NCBI GenBank assembly: GCA_963715635.1
Contig: OY970261.1
Location: 1,054,001-1,118,000, forward strand
DNA length: 64,000 nucleotides
Direction: 5' to 3'
DNA from: JAPKZH01 sp963715635
GTDB lineage: Bacteria; Acidobacteriota; Aminicenantia; Aminicenantales; UBA4085
Positions within the stretch are counted from its first letter, which is position 1, and each line of letters begins with the position of its first letter. The translations under genes were made by a program, and so were the position numbers. The notes beneath the pieces are model-generated. The model had not been told where the DNA came from and did not search any database. It was given only the letters and a program-made list of their open reading frames with translations. Of the stretch, positions 42,638 to 49,660 are shown piece by piece.

Positions 42638-43232
42638 TTATTTCTTAGGAGGCGCCGCCATCCTCTCCTCGATCTTCTTCTGCAACGCCTGTCGTTGACC
42701 AAACGTATCCAGATAGATCTGCAGGTCGATGATTTCCTGGGCGAGGGCAGTGGCGACCAAATTTATCCTCATCGGTCCCCGCAAATCCAGGAAATTATCC
42801 TTGGCCACCCGGTCTCGCGTAAATTCCCATAGCACCTGATCGATGACCGGCGAGAGAATTCCCCCCCGGTCGGGCGTGGCGACAAGCTTGGTCACGGCCA
42901 GCATCATATTGTAGCGCCGGAAGAAGACGGCATTGATTTTCCCGGCCTCCCGAGCTTTATTAGCAGCGACCATCATTTCTTGGAGGCGCGTTTCGATGAC
43001 GTTCCAACGTCCCTCGCTGAGCCATGTCGCGGAGGCTATCGAGGAAGAGGTCCAGAAGGGCCGTTCCGTCCGCGGGCGAGATCTGCAACGAATCCTTTAC
43101 TTGTACAACCGCCGTTTCAGAGGACGCGTTCAGCGCTTGCGCATCCCGGTCGGGCCTCGCCGTTTCCTGGGCGGCCCATCCGCTCATGGCCGACAATAGG
43201 ATCGCTCCGACGATCAATAATTTTCTGGTCAT
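42638..43232 (-). pseudogene. Secreted protein of the ECF operon, frameshifted
   Basis: ATG 43232 (AAGGAGG upstream) starts a signal peptide (LLIVGAILLSAMSGWA) and runs in frame 1 to about 43015 (LLDLFLDSLRDM). The reading that makes sense then continues in another frame, LSEGRWNVIETRLQEMMVAA, through NMMLAVTKLVAT to the stop at 42638. One base must be added or removed near 43005-43025 to fuse them into a protein of about 198 residues. It is the third gene of the sigma/anti-sigma operon, one base after the anti-sigma stop. No family recognised. Either a broken gene or a one-base assembly error. Confidence 0.65.
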
Positions 43233-43233
43233 G

Positions 43234-43806
43234 TTAAACCTCCTTGAATTTATCTTTGAATAATGAGAACGCACGCTCGATTGTTTTATCGCCAAACAGT
43301 ATTTTCATTTTTTGTTCGAGGCTGTAGCGGGGCTCGAGTTTGCCCGCAGGGGAGACCACTGTCTCTCCCCCGGTCGTCGCACCGCGGGTCGCGAAGGTGA
43401 GGGCCCTGGACATGATGGCGGCAGCCGGAGAAAGACTTTCATTTTCCGCGGTCTCCCTTTGATAGGAAAGAGGCAATTTCTGGAAACCGGGCAGGTCGTT
43501 GAGCGCCGCGTCGATTATTCCCAGCCCCGTTCGCGAAAACTGCGGCTTGGCTCGGGTGAACCACAGGACCGCTGATATGATCATAATCGCGCCGACGGAA
43601 AATCCGAGAACCGGAATCCATGCCCGTCTGACCAGGCCGGGCGGGATCTTCGTCCCCTCCGGCCGGACCCGGCCGATAACCTGTAGGCGCGCTTCGAAAT
43701 TCCCGGCGCGGAAATGGCGGAGTCCGTTTTCGGTTTCACGTTGAATGATTTGCCGGACCTCTTCAGGCAGGTCATGGAGGTGCTTCCCTGTATCCTTTTC
43801 ACTCAT
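43234..43806 (-). CDS. Putative anti-sigma factor, single-span membrane protein
   Basis: 190 residues. Cytoplasmic N-terminal 60 residues (LPEEVRQIIQRETENGLRHF), one membrane helix (WIPVLGFSVGAIMIISAVLW, about 63-83), then an extracytoplasmic part (ALNDLPGFQKLPLSYQRET). This topology, and overlap with the sigma gene by 8 bp, argue for an anti-sigma factor that holds the ECF sigma at the membrane. The zinc-type HxxxCxxC motif is absent, so it is not a ZAS-type factor. The third gene starts one base after its TAA. Confidence 0.65.
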   Translation of the reverse strand: MSEKDTGKHLHDLPEEVRQIIQRETENGLRHFRAGNFEARLQVIGRVRPEGTKIPPGLVRRAWIPVLGFSVGAIMIISAVLWFTRAKPQFSRTGLGIIDAALNDLPGFQKLPLSYQRETAENESLSPAAAIMSRALTFATRGATTGGETVVSPAGKLEPRYSLEQKMKILFGDKTIERAFSLFKDKFKEV

Positions 43807-44317
43807 GGCATTCCTCCTTCATAGCGGCCGTAATCGCCCCTCGGGCCCGGGTGAGCCGCGACATCACGGTGCCCGGCGGGATCTTTAAGACACGGCCCAA
43901 ATCTTCGTAGGAGAGGCCGCCGTATTCACGGAGGACGAATACCTCTCGCTGTTTTTTGGGCAGGCTTCGAACCGCGTCCTTGAGCCGACAAAGACTTGCA
44001 TTCGCTTCGGAAACCATCTCTGGAGTGCGGGGATCGGCGGCGGTGTCGGGAACGACATCTGCGAGGTCGATCGGACTCCGCCGCATCCGCCGGAGGTGAT
44101 CGAGGCAGGTCGTCCGGGCGATCCGCAGCAGCCATATCCGTAGGCTGCCAGGCTGGCGGAGATCGCCGGCTCGGGCAAACGCTTTGAGGAAGGCATCCTG
44201 GCAAAGGTCTTCGGCATCGGCGACGTTCCTAGAAAAACCCAGGCAGACCCGGAAGACATCCTCCCGGAAACTTATGAGTTCGCGGAAACGCCCATCGTCC
44301 GATGCGGTCATATCCAT
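43799..44317 (-). CDS. ECF-type RNA polymerase sigma factor
   Basis: 172 residues. Region 2: ELISFREDVFRVCLGFSRN, ADAEDLCQDAFLKAFARAGD and LRIWLLRIARTTCLDHLRR; region 4: LPKKQREVFVLREYGGLSYE and LGRVLKIPPGTVMSRLTRAR. These are typical of sigma-70 ECF proteins, without region 3. Its stop overlaps the start of the anti-sigma gene, implying translational coupling. A GGAAT-N16-CGTCT promoter candidate just upstream suggests self-activation. Confidence 0.92.
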   Translation of the reverse strand: MDMTASDDGRFRELISFREDVFRVCLGFSRNVADAEDLCQDAFLKAFARAGDLRQPGSLRIWLLRIARTTCLDHLRRMRRSPIDLADVVPDTAADPRTPEMVSEANASLCRLKDAVRSLPKKQREVFVLREYGGLSYEDLGRVLKIPPGTVMSRLTRARGAITAAMKEECHE

Positions 44318-44338
44318 GGCTCCGTCATGTCATACAGA

Positions 44339-44364
44339 AGACGTTCTCGAGGCAAGAATATTCC
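44339..44364 (-). promoter_or_regulatory. Candidate ECF-type autoregulated promoter
   Basis: Minus strand GGAAT (44360-44364), 16-nt spacer, CGTCT (44339-44343), resembling the GGAAC/CGTC pattern of many ECF sigma promoters. Predicted start about 15 nt before the ATG at 44317. Single occurrence noted; no genome search possible here. Confidence 0.35.
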
Positions 44365-44459
44365 ATTTCTTGCCCGGGCACAACAATAAAAGCCTTGATT
44401 TTCGGCCTCGACAACGGTCAAAATGGAGATGATTATTATTCCTGTTTGAGCATAGCAGC

Positions 44460-45779
44460 TTGGCCCGAAAACAAGAGACCGGCTCCATCCCGCAGGGGGA
44501 CAAGAAAATCATCCGCGGCTGGGTGATGTATGACTGGGCCAATTCCGTCTATCAACTGACCATCGCCTCGACTATTTTTCCAATTTACTACAACCAGGTG
44601 ACACGATCGGGGAGCAATTTTACGGTGGATTTCTTCGGCCTTCCGATCATCAACACCGTGCTCTATTCCTGGGCGATCGCCGCGGCCTATCTCGTCGTAG
44701 CGCTCTTTTCCCCGCTGTTTTCCTCGATCGCCGATTACACGGGGCGGCGTAAAGCCTTCATGAAGATGTTCACGTGGATTGGCGCTCTCTCCTGCGGCGC
44801 CCTGTTCTTTTTTGACAAGAATACGATCGAACTCGGAATCGTCGCTTTTTGGCTGGGGACAGTCGGCTACGGCGGGAGCATCGTCTTTTACAATTCTTTT
44901 CTTCCCGTCATCGCCAAGCCCGAGGACCAGGACCGGGTGAGCGCCCGCGGCTATTCCATGGGCTACTTGGGCAGCGTCATCCTTCTGGTCATGAACCTCA
45001 TCGTCGTCCTGAAGCCGGACTGGTTCGGCATCAGCGACAAGCTCCTGCCGGCCAAGCTGTCCTTTTTGTCCGTCTTCCTGTGGTGGATCGGCTTCTCTCA
45101 GATCACCTTCCGCCGCTTGCCGAAATACACGTTCGGCCACCGGGCCAAAGGCAAGAGCGCTCTTTTCGGCGGATACAAAGAGCTCCGGCTCGTTATCCGG
45201 CAAATCAGGAAGCTGCCCCGTTTGAAACTTTTCTTATTCGGGTTTTTCTTTATCATGATGGGGCTGCTGACGGTCATGTTCATGGCCGCTACCTACGGTG
45301 AAAAGCAGCTCCGGCTGAGTGAGGGGATCCTAATTTCCACCATTCTGGTCATTCAGATCATCGGCATGCTGGGGGCCTGGCTTTTCGCCAGGATTTCCGG
45401 ACGACTGGGCAATATCCGAGCCTTTATCCTCACAGTCATCATTTGGGTTCTGGTCTGCATCGGGGCCTATTATATCCGCGATGCCGCAGGATTTATCGCG
45501 GTCGCGGCCTGCGTCGGGCTGGTCATGGGAGGCTCCCAATCGCTGGCCCGTTCCACCTATTCCAAGATGCTTCCGGAAACGGAAGACCACACGTCCTTTT
45601 TTAGCTTTTATGACGTCGTGGAAAAGCTGGCCACGGTTGGCGGCACGTTCAGTTTCGGGATCATCGAGGCGCTGACGGGGAGCATGAGGAATTCCGTCCT
45701 GGCCATCGCGGCGTTTTTTGCTGTCGGGCTGGTGTTCATGCTTTTTCTTTTGAGACGGCGCGACGTCCCCACGATCTAG
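44460..45779 (+). CDS. UMF1/Atg22-type MFS transporter
   Basis: 439 residues, 12 membrane segments. The characteristic start GWVMYDWANSVYQLTIAS is that of the UMF1 family (related to vacuolar effluxer Atg22), followed by LFSSIADYTGRRKAFMK. The family probably exports amino acids or other small molecules; substrate here unknown. Translation seems to begin at TTG 44460, because the family motif needs residues upstream of the nearest ATG (44525); no SD is visible, so the exact start is uncertain. It is divergent from the sigma operon. Confidence 0.82.
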   Translation: MARKQETGSIPQGDKKIIRGWVMYDWANSVYQLTIASTIFPIYYNQVTRSGSNFTVDFFGLPIINTVLYSWAIAAAYLVVALFSPLFSSIADYTGRRKAFMKMFTWIGALSCGALFFFDKNTIELGIVAFWLGTVGYGGSIVFYNSFLPVIAKPEDQDRVSARGYSMGYLGSVILLVMNLIVVLKPDWFGISDKLLPAKLSFLSVFLWWIGFSQITFRRLPKYTFGHRAKGKSALFGGYKELRLVIRQIRKLPRLKLFLFGFFFIMMGLLTVMFMAATYGEKQLRLSEGILISTILVIQIIGMLGAWLFARISGRLGNIRAFILTVIIWVLVCIGAYYIRDAAGFIAVAACVGLVMGGSQSLARSTYSKMLPETEDHTSFFSFYDVVEKLATVGGTFSFGIIEALTGSMRNSVLAIAAFFAVGLVFMLFLLRRRDVPTI

Positions 45780-45795
45780 CCGTAGGCCGCTTGAT

Positions 45796-45824
45796 TTGAC
45801 AATCGCTTTTTCCGGTGATACAAG
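45796..45824 (+). promoter_or_regulatory. Sigma70-like promoter of the S9 peptidase gene
   Basis: TTGACA (45796-45801), 17-nt spacer, TACAAG (45819-45824). Predicted start near 45831, leader about 23 nt to the ATG at 45854. Confidence 0.45.
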
Positions 45825-45853
45825 CGATAGAAATGAATCCTCAAGGAGGTCTT

Positions 45854-48019
45854 ATGCATAAACTTCGCCAACCATTTCTTTGTCGGTATCACCGCGCCCT
45901 CTTTGTCGTCCTCATCGCATCCCTCGTCGTTTTTTGGCAGATCGGCTGCCAGCCGGCGCAGAAGGCCGAGCCGGGTCCGAAACCTCCGGTCGCCGAAAAG
46001 ATAAAAAAAGAGCTGACCATCCACGGCCAGACCCGCATCGATGACTACTTCTGGTTGAGGGCGCGGGAGAACCCAAAAGTTCTGGATTATTTGAAAGCGG
46101 AAAACGAATATGAAAAGGCCGTGATGAAACACACGGAGTCGCTCCAGGATGTTCTTTATAAAGAGATCATCGGACGGATCAAGCAAACCGACTTGTCGGT
46201 TCCCTATAAGGACAACGGCTATTTCTATTACACGCGCTATGAAGAGGGGAAAGATTATCCTCTCTACTGCCGGAAAAAGGTGGCACTCGAGGCGGCGGAA
46301 GAGGTCATGCTGAACGGCCCGCTGATGGCCGAAGGCCATGGCTTTTTTGCCATCGGAGGCTGGTCGGTCAGCCCGGATAACAAGCTTATCGCTTACGGCG
46401 TCGATACGGTCAGCCGTAGAAAATATACCCTTCACTTCAAGAACCTCGTCACTGAGCAGGTCCTGCCGGATGAGATCGCCACGACCAGCGGCTCGGCCGC
46501 TTGGGCCGGCGACAACAAAACGATATTTTATACGGTCAAAGACGACACGACGCTACGCCCGTTCAAGGTCATGAAGCATGTCCTTGGTGCCCCTGTTTCC
46601 ACGGACGCCGAAATCTATGTGGAGAAGGATGAAACCTACGAGATCGAGGTTTACGAATCCAAGTCCAAAAAATATTTGATCATCGGCTCCGGTAGCACCT
46701 TATCCGACGAATGCTGGTTTCTCGATGCGAACAACGCTAACGGCAAATTCAAGGTCATCCAGCCCCGGCAAAAAGACCTGAAGTACAGCGTCGAACATTT
46801 CAAGGATAAGTTTTTCATTCTGACTAACGATCAGGCTAAAAATTTTCGGCTGATGGCGACGCCGGTCACAAAGACAACCAAAGACAATTGGACCGAGGTC
46901 ATTCCCCATCGAGCGGATGTTTTCCTCGAAGATTTCGCCATCTTCAATAATTTTTTGGTCCTGCATGAGCGGAAAATGGGCCTGCCCCAACTTCGGATCA
47001 TAGCCTGGGCCGACAAATCCGAGCATTATCTGGATTTTGGAGAAGCGACTTACACGGCCGGCCTGGCCATGAATCCTGAATTCGACACGGACGTCGTGCG
47101 ATACAGCTATGAATCTCTGACCACTCCCAATTCGATATTTGATTACAACATGAAAACGAAACAAAAGACGCTCCTCAAACAGGAAGAAGTGCTGGGTGGC
47201 TTCGACGCCAAGAACTATCATGCAGAGAGGCTCTATGCCACGGCCAAGGACGGCGTCCAGGTTCCGCTTTCGCTTGTCTACCGGGTCGGATTCGAGAAGA
47301 ACGGCCAAGGTCCCTGCCTGCTCGACGGCTACGGGTCTTACGGAGCGAGCTCCGACCCAGACTTCAGATCGGCCCGGTTGAGCCTTCTCGACCGCGGTTT
47401 TGTCTATGCCATCGCCCATATCCGGGGCGGCCAGGAGATGGGCCGGAGCTGGTATGAAGACGGCAAGCTGCTCAAGAAGAAAAACACGTTCACAGATTTC
47501 ATCGCTTGCGCCGAGTATCTCGTCGCCCAAAAATTCACGCGTCCCGAAAAACTTTTCGCCATGGGCGGCAGCGCCGGCGGTCTGCTGATGGGCGCCGTGG
47601 TCAACATGCGGCCGGATCTTTTCAAAGGTGTGATTGCCAGAGTTCCTTGGGTGGATGTCGTGACCACCATGCTCGACAGTTCCGTTCCCCTGACCACTAG
47701 CGAATACGATGAATGGGGGAATCCCAACACTAAAGAATATTATGATTATATGCTGTCCTATTCGCCCTACGACAACGTCGAGCGGAAAGATTATCCGGCG
47801 ATGCTGGTGACGACGGGATTGCATGATTCCCAGGTCCAATACTGGGAGCCCGCCAAGTGGGTGGCCAAGCTGCGGGCGATGAAGACGGACAAGAATATCC
47901 TTCTACTCGTCACCAACATGGAGGCCGGGCACGGCGGGGCGTCGGGCCGGTTCCGGAGATTGAGAGAAACGGCGCTCCAATACGCTTTCATGCTCGACTT
48001 GGCGGGAATAACGAAATAA
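45854..48019 (+). CDS. S9A prolyl oligopeptidase-family peptidase (oligopeptidase B-like)
   Basis: 721 residues. Lipoprotein-type signal (FVVLIASLVVFWQIGC) suggests surface anchoring. After a beta-propeller (about 50-430) comes the alpha/beta-hydrolase domain: GSYGASSDPDF, IRGGQEMGRSWYEDGK, nucleophile Ser near 572 in GGSAGGLLMGA, Asp near 657 in TGLHDSQVQYWEPAKW, and His near 692 in AGHGGASGRF. The sequence DAPRPTDYFWLR-type start reads TRIDDYFWLRA, typical of S9A. It cleaves short peptides after basic residues or proline. SD AAGGAGG precedes ATG 45854; an earlier in-frame ATG at 45815 is upstream of the predicted transcript start. Confidence 0.9.
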   Translation: MHKLRQPFLCRYHRALFVVLIASLVVFWQIGCQPAQKAEPGPKPPVAEKIKKELTIHGQTRIDDYFWLRARENPKVLDYLKAENEYEKAVMKHTESLQDVLYKEIIGRIKQTDLSVPYKDNGYFYYTRYEEGKDYPLYCRKKVALEAAEEVMLNGPLMAEGHGFFAIGGWSVSPDNKLIAYGVDTVSRRKYTLHFKNLVTEQVLPDEIATTSGSAAWAGDNKTIFYTVKDDTTLRPFKVMKHVLGAPVSTDAEIYVEKDETYEIEVYESKSKKYLIIGSGSTLSDECWFLDANNANGKFKVIQPRQKDLKYSVEHFKDKFFILTNDQAKNFRLMATPVTKTTKDNWTEVIPHRADVFLEDFAIFNNFLVLHERKMGLPQLRIIAWADKSEHYLDFGEATYTAGLAMNPEFDTDVVRYSYESLTTPNSIFDYNMKTKQKTLLKQEEVLGGFDAKNYHAERLYATAKDGVQVPLSLVYRVGFEKNGQGPCLLDGYGSYGASSDPDFRSARLSLLDRGFVYAIAHIRGGQEMGRSWYEDGKLLKKKNTFTDFIACAEYLVAQKFTRPEKLFAMGGSAGGLLMGAVVNMRPDLFKGVIARVPWVDVVTTMLDSSVPLTTSEYDEWGNPNTKEYYDYMLSYSPYDNVERKDYPAMLVTTGLHDSQVQYWEPAKWVAKLRAMKTDKNILLLVTNMEAGHGGASGRFRRLRETALQYAFMLDLAGITK

Positions 48020-48118
48020 GAGAAATATCAGAGATGGCTATCGCTCCCCATCCGGATTTTTTACGATTGGATTCGCTTCGATAAAAGGATTCATCGGATA
48101 ATGCTCAAAGGAGGACGC

Positions 48119-49519
48119 ATGAATTTAAAATTTTCAATTTTGTCAATCGCGGCAACGGCACTAGTTGTATTTGTTTTTTCTTTCCTTCCCGTTTTTGCCC
48201 AGGCCGCGGTTCCCCAGGAAACGGTGGCGCAGAAAGAGGCGCGGATGAAATGGTGGACCGAAGCGCGATTCGGCATGTTCATCCATTGGGGCCTTTACGC
48301 CCAGGCCGCGCGGCATGAATGGGTGAAAAATTACGAGCATATCAAAGACGAGGATTATCAGAAATATTTCGAAGTCTTCAACCCGGACCTCTATGACCCC
48401 GGGGCATGGGCGCGTGCAGCCAAGAACGCCGGAATGAAATATTTTGTCATCACGACCAAGCACCACGAAGGATTCTGTCTCTGGGACTCGAAATACACGG
48501 ATTACAAGGCGACCAAGACTCCCTACGGCAAAGACCTGATCAAGCCGCTCGTCAAAGCTATGCGCGACGAGGGGCTGCGGGTCGGCTTTTATTATTCGCT
48601 CCTGGACTGGCATCATCCCGAATACACGGTCGATCGCTATCACCCGATGTTCAATAATCTGGAGTTCCGAGAGAAGGCCAAAAACCGCGATATGAAAAAG
48701 TATGTGGAATATCTGCACAACCAGGTGCGTGAGATCTTGACCGAATTCGGCCAGGTGGACTGCCTGTTCCTGGACTATTCCTTCCCCGGGAAAGATGGAA
48801 AGGGAAGGGACGACTGGCAATCCGAGAAGCTCCTGAAGATGATCCGGGAGCTCCAGCCGAACATCATCATCAATGACCGCTTGGATTTGCTCGATGTGCA
48901 AGGCGGCTGGGATTTCCGGACGCCCGAGCAGTTCATGCCGCGTGAATGGGTCAAGATGAACGGTCTGAGAGTGCCCTGGGAGACCTGCCAAACCTTCTCC
49001 GGCTCATGGGGGTATTATCGGGATGAAGCGACCTGGAAAAGCGTCCGCCAGCTTGTGGTCATGCTGATCGAAACGGTAAGCAAGGGCGGCAACCTGCTGT
49101 TGAACGTCGGGCCGACGGCCCGCGGCACGTTCGACTTTCGGGCGCTGGATCGGCTCAGCGGTATCGGCGAATGGACGAGGCTCAATGGCCGCTCGATCTA
49201 CGGCTGCACGGAAGCGCCGGAAGGTTTCAGGACGCCGGCCAACTGCCTCCTGACTTACAATCCTCAGACGAAGCGGATGTATGTCCATGTCCTCGAATGG
49301 CCGATGGGAGCACTTTATCTGGATGGATTTGCCGGCAAGGTCAAGTACGCCCAACTTCTCAATGATGCTTCTGAAATCCGTTTTTCCGAGGTCAGCAAGA
49401 CCGAAGTTGGATTTATGCCGGGGGACAGGAAAGAAGCTCCCAGCCAGTCCATCCTTCTCAGGATCCCGGTCCAGCCGCCTCCGGTCACCGTCCCCGTCAT
49501 TGAACTGTTCCTTAAATAA
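48119..49519 (+). CDS. Secreted GH29 alpha-L-fucosidase
   Basis: 466 residues, signal peptide TALVVFVFSFLPVFAQA. GH29 hallmarks: EARFGMFIHWGLYA, YFVITTKHHEGFCLWDS, GLRVGFYYSLLDWHHP, VDCLFLDYSFPG with nucleophile candidate D219, then LLNVGPTARGTF. Removes terminal alpha-L-fucose from glycans, retaining mechanism. The C-terminal part is short, so an extra carbohydrate-binding domain is absent. SD AAAGGAGG precedes ATG 48119; ATG 48101 is further up and less likely. A strong intrinsic terminator follows (49558-49611). Confidence 0.92.
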   Translation: MNLKFSILSIAATALVVFVFSFLPVFAQAAVPQETVAQKEARMKWWTEARFGMFIHWGLYAQAARHEWVKNYEHIKDEDYQKYFEVFNPDLYDPGAWARAAKNAGMKYFVITTKHHEGFCLWDSKYTDYKATKTPYGKDLIKPLVKAMRDEGLRVGFYYSLLDWHHPEYTVDRYHPMFNNLEFREKAKNRDMKKYVEYLHNQVREILTEFGQVDCLFLDYSFPGKDGKGRDDWQSEKLLKMIRELQPNIIINDRLDLLDVQGGWDFRTPEQFMPREWVKMNGLRVPWETCQTFSGSWGYYRDEATWKSVRQLVVMLIETVSKGGNLLLNVGPTARGTFDFRALDRLSGIGEWTRLNGRSIYGCTEAPEGFRTPANCLLTYNPQTKRMYVHVLEWPMGALYLDGFAGKVKYAQLLNDASEIRFSEVSKTEVGFMPGDRKEAPSQSILLRIPVQPPPVTVPVIELFLK

Positions 49520-49557
49520 AAAAATTCTCGTCCATTTCATGCGGGTAAAGATCTTCT

Positions 49558-49611
49558 GGGAAACGACCGGAAACAGCCTCGCTTCGGCTATCTCCGGGTC
49601 GTTTCCCTTTT
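49558..49611 (+). terminator. Intrinsic terminator after the fucosidase gene
   Basis: Stem GGGAAACGACCGG (49558-49570) pairs with CCGGGTCGTTTCCC (49594-49607) with one bulge; an inner AGCC/GGCT pair extends it. It is followed by TTTT (49608-49611). It separates the fucosidase from the GH36-like gene. Confidence 0.75.
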
Positions 49612-49660
49612 CAATTCACACGAAATGGAAGAGAACCAATAAAAGGAAAAGGAGGCGCGC

